In this document: in pieces, positions 7,718 to 16,275 of the stretch | Layout: every line of letters begins with the position of its first letter | Position numbering within the stretch: position 1 is the stretch's first letter | Origin: RGIG3528 sp045598045 | GTDB lineage: Bacteria > Bacillota > Clostridia > Lachnospirales > Lachnospiraceae | Length of the DNA stretch: 64,000 bases | Assembly: GCA_045598045.1 (NCBI GenBank) | Contig: JAZLLG010000002.1 | Location: 6,799-70,798 of the forward strand | Reading direction: 5' to 3' | Program-made: the position numbers and the translations under genes | Notes under the pieces: model-generated | Told to the model about the DNA's origin: nothing | Databases searched by the model: none | The model's input: only the letters and a program-made list of their open reading frames with translations

Positions 7718-9307
7718 ATGAACGGTAAATTTGATTTTACAAAAGAAAAAATGCTCGATGCCATACTCAAAAATTCACGTGACCTCCTTTTTATAAAGGA
7801 CACAAATTACGTGTACCTTGCAGCGTCAGACTCTTTTGCCAAGCTGCTCGGCTTTAATTCCGGAGAGGAGCTCATCGGTCTTGATGATTTCGAAATCACC
7901 GGGGATGCCGACGCCACAAATGTCTTCCGCGAAGGTGACTATAAGGTGTTTACAACAGGTGAGCCCATTATCGACAGCATGGCGGAAGGAAATGCTTCCG
8001 GAAGCAAGATGGTCCGTATGGTTTCCACAAGTAAGTACCCCATTTTTGATGAACTTGGTACTGTTGTCGGCGTACTTGGTATATGCCGTGACATTACTCC
8101 TGTTCTTCGATTAAAGAGAACATCCGAGGCTTACAGGAACTCTTATGATGCTGCTGTTACGGCAAACGCAGCAAAGACAAAGTTCCTTTCAAAGATGAGC
8201 CATGATATACGTACTCCTTTGAACGCCATCATGGGTCTTGTTTCACTTGCACAGGCTAATGCGGATGATTCCGAAAAAGTACAGGACAGCCTTAAAAAAG
8301 CTCAGGAGTCCGGCAAGTATCTTCTTTCTATCGTTAACGAAGTCCTCGATATGGAAAAGATTGAGTCCAATCAGATTGAGCTCAATGTCGGCAGCTTCGA
8401 TATGAACAGCTTCATTGACAACTTCGAAGCAATGATGAAGGCAAGAGCTGAAGAAAAGAAGCAGACAATCTCCATCGTAAGAAAGAATCTTGTTAATACA
8501 AAAGTAATCGGCGATTCCACACGAATCGAGCAAATCTTCGTCAACCTTACAAACAACGCAATGAAGTTCACTCCGGAAAGAGGCTCAATCAGAGTAATCT
8601 TCTCGGAGAATGAGCCTAAGGACGGCGCAGCAAACTTCGAGTTTGTTGTTGAGGATACAGGCGTGGGCATGAGCGAAGAGTTTATGAATCACCTCTTCGA
8701 GCCTTTCAGCCGTGAAGCGGATTATACTGCTTCAAACGATGAAGGTATCGGACTTGGGCTTGCTATTGCGAACAACCTTGTTAATATGCTTGGCGGAAAC
8801 ATTACCGCAGAGTCTGAGCAGGGTAAGGGAAGTAAGTTCACCGTCACGATTCCAATTCTCATCCAAAAAGATGATGAAGAAAGCGAAACACAGGCAGGAA
8901 TTGCTGAGCTTGAACGTGAAGACTACACCGGAAAGCGCGCACTGCTTGTTGAAGATAACGGCCTCAATGCTGAAATTGCCCAGGAAATCCTCGGCATCAC
9001 CGGTATGACGGTTGAGAGAGCAGAGAACGGACAGAAAGCACTGGATATGTTTGCCGCATCTTCTTTAGGATATTACGATGTTATTTTCATGGATGTCCAG
9101 ATGCCCATTATGGATGGTTATGAGGCAACACGCCGCATCAGAGACATGAAGCGCGAAGATGCTTCATCTGTCCCGATTATGGCAATGACAGCCAATGCCT
9201 TTGTTTCCGACATTAACGAAGCAAAGTCGGCAGGTATGAATGAACATCTTGCAAAGCCCATCGATTTCGATAAGCTTATTGAAGCTCTTAACAAGTGGGT
9301 TAAGTAA
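7718..9307 (+). CDS. Soluble hybrid histidine kinase with PAS and receiver domains
   Basis: A 529-residue protein with no membrane segment, so it senses a cytoplasmic signal. Domain order: PAS (about 15-130), HisKA with phospho-acceptor His162 in MSHDIRTPLN, HATPase with the boxes N (NLTNNAMKF), G1 (DTGVGM) and G2 (GIGLGL), then a receiver domain with phospho-acceptor Asp459 in FMDVQMP. After autophosphorylation the phosphate can pass to the fused receiver; no separate Hpt or output domain is present, so the downstream partner must be elsewhere. The start at 7718 has a GGGGA ribosome site at 7706-7710; an ATG at 7703 is in frame but precedes that site. It is monocistronic, ending in a strong bidirectional terminator. 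The signal is unknown. Confidence 0.92.
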   Translation: MNGKFDFTKEKMLDAILKNSRDLLFIKDTNYVYLAASDSFAKLLGFNSGEELIGLDDFEITGDADATNVFREGDYKVFTTGEPIIDSMAEGNASGSKMVRMVSTSKYPIFDELGTVVGVLGICRDITPVLRLKRTSEAYRNSYDAAVTANAAKTKFLSKMSHDIRTPLNAIMGLVSLAQANADDSEKVQDSLKKAQESGKYLLSIVNEVLDMEKIESNQIELNVGSFDMNSFIDNFEAMMKARAEEKKQTISIVRKNLVNTKVIGDSTRIEQIFVNLTNNAMKFTPERGSIRVIFSENEPKDGAANFEFVVEDTGVGMSEEFMNHLFEPFSREADYTASNDEGIGLGLAIANNLVNMLGGNITAESEQGKGSKFTVTIPILIQKDDEESETQAGIAELEREDYTGKRALLVEDNGLNAEIAQEILGITGMTVERAENGQKALDMFAASSLGYYDVIFMDVQMPIMDGYEATRRIRDMKREDASSVPIMAMTANAFVSDINEAKSAGMNEHLAKPIDFDKLIEALNKWVK

Positions 9308-9317
9308 AAAGCATAAA

Positions 9318-9353
9318 AACAGCAGGTTGTCGTTTGACAGCCTGCTGTTATTT
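9318..9353. terminator. Bidirectional terminator, kinase gene and hisS
   Basis: AACAGCAGG...CCTGCTGTT forms a long stem around a GTTT loop (one small mismatch). T-rich tails lie on both strands (TATTTTTA on plus, TTTTTATG on minus). It serves two convergent genes. Confidence 0.85.
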
Positions 9354-10589
9354 TTATTCAAATACTTTTATTTCTTCGCTTTCGTCAAGAATGCGGCATC
9401 CGTAGAAGCCTGCGTCCTGAAGCTTGCCGAAAAGTTTTCCGACCTTTTTAATCTTTTCAACGAGTGTAACGTCATATTCGGCTCTGTATGTGTCTGCGAG
9501 CTTGATGGCATCAACAACCATTTCTGCCGGATAGATGATGGCAAGTTTCTTTTTTGCATCGGGAATCTTGAAACCATTGTCACTGAGAATACAGAATATA
9601 CGTTCAAAACCGATGGAGAAGCCTACGGCAGGAACGTTTTCGCCGATGAATTTGCCGACCATGTTGTCGTAACGTCCACCACCTGCAACAGTGCCACCGT
9701 ATTCGAGCGACTCAACTTCGAAGATTGTGCCTGTGTAGTATCCCTGACCACGAACGAGGGAACAATCATACTCGATGGCATATTTCCCGCCGTTAAGCTG
9801 TGTGATTTTGTCAATAATGCCGGCAACGGAGTCAATGGCTTCCGAATCTGAACAATACTTTCTGGCGTCATCAAGAGTGAACGGCTTTGTCTGCATCATG
9901 GATACGAATTTTTCAGCGGCGGCTTCCGCAAAACCTTTTTCAAGAAGCTCAGCCTTTACTCCTTCAATGCCGATTTTGTCAAGCTTGTCGAAGCTTATGC
10001 AAACAGATTCGTAATCCTCTTCATTGAAGCCGGCTGCGAGGATGAGGCTCTTAAGTATGCGACGATCGTTGATTCTGATTTTGAAACCGTTGATATTTAC
10101 GCTCTGAAGAGCTTTGGCAGTGGTATCGATAAGCTCAATTTCGCAGTTTGTGGAGGTGCTTCCGAGAATATCGATGTCACACTGTATGAACTCACGAAGA
10201 CGGCCTCTCTGAGGACGCTCTGCACGGAATGAACGGTCAATCTGGATTACTTTGAAGGGAGACTGAAGAGCTGCCCTGTTGTTTGCGTAAAAACGTGAAA
10301 GCGGGAGAGTAAGATCGTAACGGAGACCGATGTCGGAAAGCTCCTTAGGGTCGCCTGTCTTTAAAGCTTCATCAAGCTTGTCACCGCGCTTTAAAATTTT
10401 AAACATAAGTCCGAGATTTTCACCACCCTCACTTTTGTTGAGGTTTTCCATATCTTCGATGATGGGAGTGGTTATTCTTTCGAAACCGCAGGATTCGTAT
10501 GTTTCAAGAAACTTCCTCTGGACATAGTCACGGAGCTTTGTCTGGGAAGGAAGATAGTCATTTGTGCCTTTTACGGAATTGAGCTTCAT
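9354..10589 (-). CDS. hisS: Histidyl-tRNA synthetase (short variant)
   Basis: Class II aminoacyl-tRNA synthetase charging tRNA-His. The 411-residue protein opens VKGTNDYLPSQ and has motif 2 with FRAERPQRGRLREF followed by QCDIDILG. The histidine-binding block reads LVRGQGYYTG, where classical bacterial enzymes have RGLDYYT. Motif 3 is VGFSIGFERIF, and a C-terminal anticodon-binding domain is present. The QCDIDI pattern is closer to archaeal/eukaryotic-like HisRS than to the E. coli type; from memory such variants occur in Clostridia. The start is at 10589 with an AAGGAA ribosome site upstream. It lies downstream of rpsT behind a terminator, so part of its expression may be readthrough. No T-box leader fits in the 66-base gap. 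Confidence 0.93.
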   Translation of the reverse strand: MKLNSVKGTNDYLPSQTKLRDYVQRKFLETYESCGFERITTPIIEDMENLNKSEGGENLGLMFKILKRGDKLDEALKTGDPKELSDIGLRYDLTLPLSRFYANNRAALQSPFKVIQIDRSFRAERPQRGRLREFIQCDIDILGSTSTNCEIELIDTTAKALQSVNINGFKIRINDRRILKSLILAAGFNEEDYESVCISFDKLDKIGIEGVKAELLEKGFAEAAAEKFVSMMQTKPFTLDDARKYCSDSEAIDSVAGIIDKITQLNGGKYAIEYDCSLVRGQGYYTGTIFEVESLEYGGTVAGGGRYDNMVGKFIGENVPAVGFSIGFERIFCILSDNGFKIPDAKKKLAIIYPAEMVVDAIKLADTYRAEYDVTLVEKIKKVGKLFGKLQDAGFYGCRILDESEEIKVFE

Positions 10590-10611
10590 AAGTTTTCCTT
10601 TCTGTTTAAAG

Positions 10612-10638
10612 AAAAAGAGCCGCATACCAATGCGGCTC
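10612..10638 (-). terminator. Terminator after rpsT
   Basis: A perfect 9-base stem (GAGCCGCAT with ATGCGGCTC, 10617-10638) has a 4-base loop and, on the minus strand, a TTTTTC tail. It sits between rpsT and hisS. Confidence 0.85.
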
Positions 10639-10655
10639 CTGTTGCTTTTTGAAAA

Positions 10656-10919
10656 TTAAGCAATTGAATTGACAGCCTTGGTAAGTCTGGATACTTTTCT
10701 CGCAGCTGTGTTCTTATGAAGGATTCCCTTTGCAACAGCCTTGTCGATAGCAACGACAGCAGCCTTAAGTGCTTCTGCAGCAGCAGCCTTATCGTTTGCA
10801 GCAACAGCAGCCTCTACCTTCTTAACGAGAGTCTTGAGCTTAGACTTGAGCATCTTATTTCTGAGAGTCTTTGTCTCGATGACTGTGATTCTCTTCTTAG
10901 CGGATTTAATGTTAGCCAT
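10656..10919 (-). CDS. rpsT: Small ribosomal subunit protein bS20
   Basis: The 87-residue basic, helix-rich protein binds 16S rRNA at the bottom of the 30S body. The N-terminus MANIKSAKKR is diagnostic of the family, and the Ala/Lys-rich body and length are typical. The start has a GGAGGTG ribosome site just upstream on the minus strand (10929-10935). A consensus promoter lies about 100 bases upstream and a strong terminator directly follows. Confidence 0.97.
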   Translation of the reverse strand: MANIKSAKKRITVIETKTLRNKMLKSKLKTLVKKVEAAVAANDKAAAAEALKAAVVAIDKAVAKGILHKNTAARKVSRLTKAVNSIA

Positions 10920-11015
10920 GTTTTGATTACACCTCCGATGTAATGGTTTCGATTTTCGTTCTGCATGAATGTTTAAACGGGGAGGACACGGAGCCCCGAG
11001 AAAACGTACTTAGAC

Positions 11016-11044
11016 ATAATACTCAAAAGTTCAACGCTTGTCAA
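11016..11044 (-). promoter_or_regulatory. Promoter of rpsT
   Basis: On the minus strand, a perfect TTGACA (11044-11039) is 17 bases from TATTAT (11021-11016). This gives a leader of roughly 90 bases. Confidence 0.8.
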
Positions 11045-11085
11045 CATTTTTTTGCGTTCGTTACGTTATACATGCAATCTTTTTC

Positions 11086-11114
11086 TTGCTTTTAAGCGAA
11101 GAGGCTGATAGTAT
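11086..11114 (+). promoter_or_regulatory. Possible promoter of comEA-comEC
   Basis: TTGCTT (11086-11091) and TAGTAT (11109-11114) are 17 bases apart, about 40 bases before the ribosome site of comEA. The match is moderate. Confidence 0.4.
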
Positions 11115-11153
11115 ATCTGTGCGAACAAGTGCATCCGTCAAAAGGAGGATGCC

Positions 11154-11816
11154 ATTAAAAAGAAATTTCCAAAAGTTCTGATGATTCTTCTGCTTGTTTT
11201 GGCAGTATTTGCATCAGGCATCTGGTACGTCTTTTTTTCACCGTACTTTGATTTATCGCTTTTTTCTTCTGAGAAGCCGATTCCCACACAGGGGCCAACT
11301 GAAGAAAGTACTTTTTCTGCGACAGCTTATGACAGCGTGCCGTCTGTTTTTGTGCACGTCTGCGGTGAGGTTAATCTTCCGGGGGTATATGAACTTCCTG
11401 AAGGGAGCAGGGTGAATGCGGCTGTGGAAAGTGCGGGAGGATTTACCGATAAGGCAGACAGGGCTTATCTGAATCTGGCAAGAGTCATTGAGGATGGGGA
11501 AAGAATCTATGTCCCTTCAAAAAAAGAAACAGAAAAACTCAGTTACGAGGAAAATATATCGGGGACGGGACTGGAAATGTCAACGGAAGCTGCGGCGGTA
11601 TCCGGAGAAAACAAGGGCCTGACGACGATAAACATTAATACCGCAACAATAGATGAGCTGACAGAACTTCCGGGAATAGGAGAATCAAGAGCAAAAGACA
11701 TCATTTCCTACAGAACCAATGTAAGCCGTTTTGAAAAACCCGAGGATATTAAAAATGTCAGCGGAATCGGTGAAAAAATGTACGAACGTATGAAAGATTA
11801 CATTCGTGTGAAATGA
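11154..11816 (+). CDS. comEA: Competence DNA receptor ComEA, possible ATT start
   Basis: Membrane-anchored receptor that binds double-stranded DNA outside the cell for uptake through ComEC. It has an N-terminal membrane anchor (VLMILLLVLAVFASG), an SLBB-like domain (HVCGEVNLPGVYELP to about residue 120) and a C-terminal double helix-hairpin-helix DNA-binding domain with NINTATIDELTELPGIG and VSGIGEKMYERM. The strong ribosome site AGGAGG (11143-11148) is 5 bases from an in-frame ATT at 11154, which adds the basic leader (I/M)KKKFPKV expected before such an anchor. The first in-frame ATG, at 11181, has no ribosome site and would start inside the hydrophobic stretch. The ATG at 11149 is out of frame and stops after 10 codons. 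I therefore place the start at ATT 11154; 11181 is the conventional alternative. It is followed after 7 bases by comEC. Confidence 0.85.
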   Translation: MKKKFPKVLMILLLVLAVFASGIWYVFFSPYFDLSLFSSEKPIPTQGPTEESTFSATAYDSVPSVFVHVCGEVNLPGVYELPEGSRVNAAVESAGGFTDKADRAYLNLARVIEDGERIYVPSKKETEKLSYEENISGTGLEMSTEAAAVSGENKGLTTININTATIDELTELPGIGESRAKDIISYRTNVSRFEKPEDIKNVSGIGEKMYERMKDYIRVK

Positions 11817-11823
11817 GGGAAAT

Positions 11824-14190
11824 ATGATAAAGAGACCATTAATTGCCTTTTTCTTTTTTACCCTTGCCGGAATATACTTACAAAAGATCGGGATTGGCTT
11901 TCTTACTGCGGCACTTGTCACATATGCAGTCATTACTTTGAGCGTAATAATTTGTTTCCGGAACAAAAGGCTTCGTGCAAAATATATTTCGAAATCCAAA
12001 ATATACGAGTCGGTCATCCTCCTTATTATCCTTCCGTTTGTTTTGACTGGCGCTTTTTTCAGGTGCTTTTGGCATGAGAAGCGAACTTCACAGGAAAGGA
12101 AACCGTACAAGATTCTGGTTGAACAGAATACAACTCAGGTAATACTGGAGGGAAAGGTTAAAAGCATTGATCGAAATGAAGATAAACTCATTTTGATATT
12201 GAAGAAATGTAAGGTGAGAGCACCTGAAAACAGTGAATATACGGATGCCGGCAATGTGCGTGTTTATTTGGAACCTGATGCGGAAGAAGAAGTCTGCGTC
12301 GGAAACGAAGTGAGAGTATTCGGAAAAATAAAGCTTTACGAACATGCCACCAATCAAGGACAGTTTGACGCATATGAATATAACTTAAAATCAGGGACAT
12401 ATGCGTACATTTCATCGAAGGAAGTCTGGATTACAGACGAAAGATGCGATAAGTACCGGACTTTTGTTTCGGGCCTTCGGGAACGAATGAGAATGACATT
12501 TTCGGCTTTATATTCTGAGGAAAATGCCGGAATAATGACAGCCATGCTTGTCGGAGACAGGGGGCTTATGGACGAAGAAACAGGGCTCCTTTATAAAAAT
12601 GCGGGAATAAGCCACATTCTGGCAGTGTCGGGGCTGCACATTTCACTCATATGTATGGGTTTGTATGAATTGCTGGCCCGGTTATTTGTCCCAAAACGTT
12701 GCAGGATTGTGATTGCGGTATTGTTTTTAAGCTTTTTTGTTGTTTATACAGGTATGGGGGTATCTGCATTGAGAGCCGGGATTATGATGTGCGTCCTTCT
12801 GCTTTCAAAGCTTCTGCGCAGGCATTACGACATGCCGTCGTCACTTGCATTTGCGGCAACAATCATTCTTTTTATCAATCCGTATGAAGTAAAGGATGCG
12901 TCTTTCATATTATCCGTGCTGGCAGTTGCGGGAGTATACTTCGGAGGCAGGCTTAAGGCGGGGTATTTTTCGGGAGGAATCATTACTCTTGTATCACTTC
13001 CGGCAGTTCTATGGTTTTTCTTTGAAACTTCGCTTTACGGAACGATAACAAATATTATTGTGCTGCCTCTGTGCTCGGCAATACTTGTCCTCGGACTACT
13101 TTCAGGTGTTTTCGGAATTATCTTTCTACCGCTTGGAGGTATGTTCGCAGGTGCGGTTCATCTTCTTCTTGGTGTTATAAAAACAGCGGGTGAGCTTATT
13201 TCGAGGCTTCCGTATTCATTTGTATGCACGGGAAGGCCCGAAATGTGGAAGATTGTCGTTTTTTATGCCGTGTTTTTGCTCGCAACGGCCTTTTTTGCCA
13301 AAAAGCGGAAGGCGGCAGTTAAAGTTGCGTTAACTATGGCACCGTTTCTGCTCTTGTTGTTTGTGAACGGAAATAAACATTCGTTTTCTTTTCTTGATGT
13401 GGGACAGGGAGATTCTTTTGTTCTTTTCAGCGGTCGGGAATGCGTTGTTGTTGACAATGGGAGCAGCGATAAAGGAAGCGTCGGCAAATATATTTTGACA
13501 CCGTATTTAAAGTATAACGGTCGGACATCCGTTGACACCTTTATCGTTACCCATACTGACGATGACCATATAAACGGGCTTACGGAATTACTTGAGGCAA
13601 TGGAAGACAGTAAAAACAACGTCGGTAAAAGCGTTCACTACAACGGTAGAATAGAAATACATAACGTAGTGCTTCCGAAAGTTTTGGTAAAAGGAAAAGC
13701 GTATCTTAATATAGAGAAGCTTGCAGAAGATAAAGGAGTTAATGTTATATATGCGGAGCAGGGACATTGTTTTATGACACAGGACGGGAAGGCGGGATTT
13801 GTATGTCTTGCACCAAAGGAAGCCGGCAAATCCGAAAACGGTACTTCACTTGTCTACAAGCTTGAAACGGATGATTTTACCGTTTTTCTGATGGGTGACG
13901 CAGACAAAAAAGAAGAAGTCTTTGTTCTTTCGGAACTTAACAAAAACAGATACAAAAGCAGTAAAGAAGTCATTCTCAAAGCAGGCCATCACGGCAGCAG
14001 GACCGCATCATCGGAGGAACTGCTTGATGGGTTGAAACCGGACTGCATTATTATTTCATGCGGCAGAAAAAACCGATACGGACATCCGCATACGGAGACA
14101 CTGGAAATAATAGAGTCGAAGCTTCCGAAAACCGAAGTGATGCGTACCGATGAAAATGGGCAGATAATCTTCAAAAAGCATACAAAATAA
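11824..14190 (+). CDS. comEC: DNA uptake channel ComEC/Rec2
   Basis: The polytopic membrane channel that carries single-stranded DNA into the cytoplasm in natural transformation. The 788-residue protein has N-terminal membrane helices, an OB-like extracellular DUF4131 region (about 90-210), the Competence domain beginning around ILAVSGLHISLI (about 264), many helices to about 510, and a C-terminal metallo-beta-lactamase domain (LDVGQGDSF, then THTDDDH near 576 and GHHGS) thought to act as the nuclease. All three usual domains are present. It lies 7 bases after comEA and shares its operon. No other competence genes are in the window, so actual competence is not shown. Confidence 0.93.
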   Translation: MIKRPLIAFFFFTLAGIYLQKIGIGFLTAALVTYAVITLSVIICFRNKRLRAKYISKSKIYESVILLIILPFVLTGAFFRCFWHEKRTSQERKPYKILVEQNTTQVILEGKVKSIDRNEDKLILILKKCKVRAPENSEYTDAGNVRVYLEPDAEEEVCVGNEVRVFGKIKLYEHATNQGQFDAYEYNLKSGTYAYISSKEVWITDERCDKYRTFVSGLRERMRMTFSALYSEENAGIMTAMLVGDRGLMDEETGLLYKNAGISHILAVSGLHISLICMGLYELLARLFVPKRCRIVIAVLFLSFFVVYTGMGVSALRAGIMMCVLLLSKLLRRHYDMPSSLAFAATIILFINPYEVKDASFILSVLAVAGVYFGGRLKAGYFSGGIITLVSLPAVLWFFFETSLYGTITNIIVLPLCSAILVLGLLSGVFGIIFLPLGGMFAGAVHLLLGVIKTAGELISRLPYSFVCTGRPEMWKIVVFYAVFLLATAFFAKKRKAAVKVALTMAPFLLLLFVNGNKHSFSFLDVGQGDSFVLFSGRECVVVDNGSSDKGSVGKYILTPYLKYNGRTSVDTFIVTHTDDDHINGLTELLEAMEDSKNNVGKSVHYNGRIEIHNVVLPKVLVKGKAYLNIEKLAEDKGVNVIYAEQGHCFMTQDGKAGFVCLAPKEAGKSENGTSLVYKLETDDFTVFLMGDADKKEEVFVLSELNKNRYKSSKEVILKAGHHGSRTASSEELLDGLKPDCIIISCGRKNRYGHPHTETLEIIESKLPKTEVMRTDENGQIIFKKHTK

Positions 14191-14222
14191 AAGGATAAAC
14201 ATGTCATAAAAGAAAGTGATTA

Positions 14223-14251
14223 TTGTCTTTAATTGTTCACATAAGTATGAT
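14223..14251 (+). promoter_or_regulatory. Promoter of the rhamnogalacturonan lyase gene
   Basis: TTGTCT (14223-14228) and TATGAT (14246-14251) are 17 bases apart, 28 bases before the start codon. Confidence 0.65.
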
Positions 14252-14279
14252 AAACTCATAGAACATTTTGGAGGCACAA

Positions 14280-16256
14280 ATGAAAAAGAGGGTTTATTCA
14301 ATTATTACGCTGTTAGTATTTTTCTCAATGCTTTTTGCTTGTGGGCAGAACAGTAATTCTGCAGTAACGACGCCTGCCGCCGGTACAGAAACGCCTGCTG
14401 CATCAACGACACCGACACAGGCTCCTTCAGATACGCCGGTACCTTCGGACACACCGATTCCCACCGCAACCCCAACACCGTACAATCCGGTACGTTATAC
14501 GAGACAAGCGGAGGATCTCGGCCGCGGTCTTACAGCTGTAGTGGGAGACATTTGCACCGGAACGGTTGTGAGTTGGAGAAGCCTTGGAACAGACAGCGCA
14601 GATGTGAGCTTTACTCTTTCCAGAAATGGAGAAGTCATTGCGCAGTCCATTAAAAATACTTGCTTTAACGACACCGACGGCAAAGCGGGAGACGTATATA
14701 CGCTTGAAGTCTTTTCCGCAGGAACGGTTTCGGCAAAAGCTCAAAACGCAAGCTGCATTGCGGTAAGTGAATACATTAATGTTCCCATACAAGTACCCGG
14801 AGACGATACGCTCAGAATGGGCGGAACATGCAAGTACTACGCAAATGACGCAAGCGTAGGCGATGTGGACGGAGATGGTGAATACGAAATCATCTTAAAG
14901 TGGGATCCGGACAACGCAAAGGACAACTCACAGAACGGTATTACCGGACGAGTATACATTGATTGCTACAAACTGGACGGCACAATGCTTTGGCGCATCA
15001 ATCTTGGCGAAAACATAAGAGCAGGTGCACATTACACTCAGTTTATGGTTTATGACTTTGATGGCGACGGAAAAGCCGAAATGATCTGCAAGACGGGTGA
15101 TGGCTCGATTGATGGCCGTGGAACCGTTATCGGTGATGAAAAAAGTGTTTACCTCAACACTACAATCGGAAAGATTTTAAGAGGCCCCGAGTATCTTACT
15201 CTTTTCGATGGAGAAACGGGAGCTGCCTTGGATACAATTGATTTTGAGCCTGAAAGAGGTAAAATCGATTCCTGGGGAGATTCATCCGGAAACAGGTCTG
15301 AGAGATATCTTGGAGCGGTTGCATATCTTGACGGAAAGACACCTTCATGCATAATGAGTCGCGGCTATTACGCCCGTACGGCTATATGTGCATATAACGT
15401 GGTAGATAAAAAGCTTCAGATGCTTTGGAAATTTGATACCGACAGCAGTGCCGACTTAAAGCAGTACATGGGACAGGGAAATCATAACCTTGCTGTTGCC
15501 GACGTAGACGGGGATGGTTTTGATGAACTTTGTTTCGGACAGCTCACCATTGATGAAGATGGTACCGCAAAGGCGTGCACAGGACTTGGACATGGCGACG
15601 CAATGCACGTCGGTGACCTTGTTCTGGACCATCCGGGTGTTGAAGCCTGGAGCTGCCTTGAAGGTGCACACGGAGCAGTGCTATGGAATCCTTGCGATGC
15701 GGATATCTTACATCGAATCAACGCTTCCGGAGATACGGGAAGAGGCACAACCGGAAACTTTGTTGCCGGAAACAGATGCTATGAGTTTGTTTCTTCGGAA
15801 AGCCGTGATGTTTTCGACAGCGACTTCAACGTAGTAGCGACCTGGCCGGAAAAAGCCAGTGTAAACTATGCGGTCTATTGGGACGGAGACCTTGAACATG
15901 AAGTTGGCGACGGTACGAGAGTATATTCGATTGACGGCGATATTCTTTTAAATGCGGAAGGCTGCGTAAAGATTAACGGTACGAAGTCAAACACATCACT
16001 GACTGCTGATATTCTTGGCGACTGGAGAGAGGAAATCATTCTGCCGTCTGAGGACAGAACCTCATTACGTATTTATCTTTCACCTTATTCTACCGACGTC
16101 AGCACCTTTACTTTGATGCATGACATTCAGTACAGATGTCAGGTGGCTTCACAGAACGTCGCATATAATCAGGGCGCACTTACGAGCTTCTTCCTCGGTA
16201 CAGGCTTTGATCTTCCCGAAAAGCCGGATATTTACACGGTTCCGACTGAAAAATGA
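14280..16256 (+). CDS. Rhamnogalacturonan lyase lipoprotein, PL11-like
   Basis: Extracellular lipoprotein predicted to cleave the rhamnogalacturonan I backbone of pectin by beta-elimination. The 658-residue protein has a lipoprotein signal (MKKRVYSIITLLVFF, lipobox LFAC), a Pro/Thr/Ser-rich linker to about residue 65, and then the PL11 opening EDLGRGLTAV...VVSWRSLGTD. Several calcium-binding loops follow: DVDGDGEYE near 194, DFDGDGKAE near 259 and DVDGDGFDE near 409. The propeller continues to the C-terminus without an added binding domain. The start at 14280 has GGAGG (14270-14274). Family PL11 is assigned from the opening motif and the calcium loops. It is paired with a NodB-type lipoprotein 20 bases downstream, suggesting a shared cell-surface role. 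The growth substrate is inferred. Confidence 0.85.
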   Translation: MKKRVYSIITLLVFFSMLFACGQNSNSAVTTPAAGTETPAASTTPTQAPSDTPVPSDTPIPTATPTPYNPVRYTRQAEDLGRGLTAVVGDICTGTVVSWRSLGTDSADVSFTLSRNGEVIAQSIKNTCFNDTDGKAGDVYTLEVFSAGTVSAKAQNASCIAVSEYINVPIQVPGDDTLRMGGTCKYYANDASVGDVDGDGEYEIILKWDPDNAKDNSQNGITGRVYIDCYKLDGTMLWRINLGENIRAGAHYTQFMVYDFDGDGKAEMICKTGDGSIDGRGTVIGDEKSVYLNTTIGKILRGPEYLTLFDGETGAALDTIDFEPERGKIDSWGDSSGNRSERYLGAVAYLDGKTPSCIMSRGYYARTAICAYNVVDKKLQMLWKFDTDSSADLKQYMGQGNHNLAVADVDGDGFDELCFGQLTIDEDGTAKACTGLGHGDAMHVGDLVLDHPGVEAWSCLEGAHGAVLWNPCDADILHRINASGDTGRGTTGNFVAGNRCYEFVSSESRDVFDSDFNVVATWPEKASVNYAVYWDGDLEHEVGDGTRVYSIDGDILLNAEGCVKINGTKSNTSLTADILGDWREEIILPSEDRTSLRIYLSPYSTDVSTFTLMHDIQYRCQVASQNVAYNQGALTSFFLGTGFDLPEKPDIYTVPTEK

Positions 16257-16275
16257 TTTTTATCAGAGATGTAAA

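Noticed and set aside
11149..11181. ATG at 11149 next to AGGAGG as start of a gene
   Set aside because: It is out of frame with comEA and stops after 10 codons.
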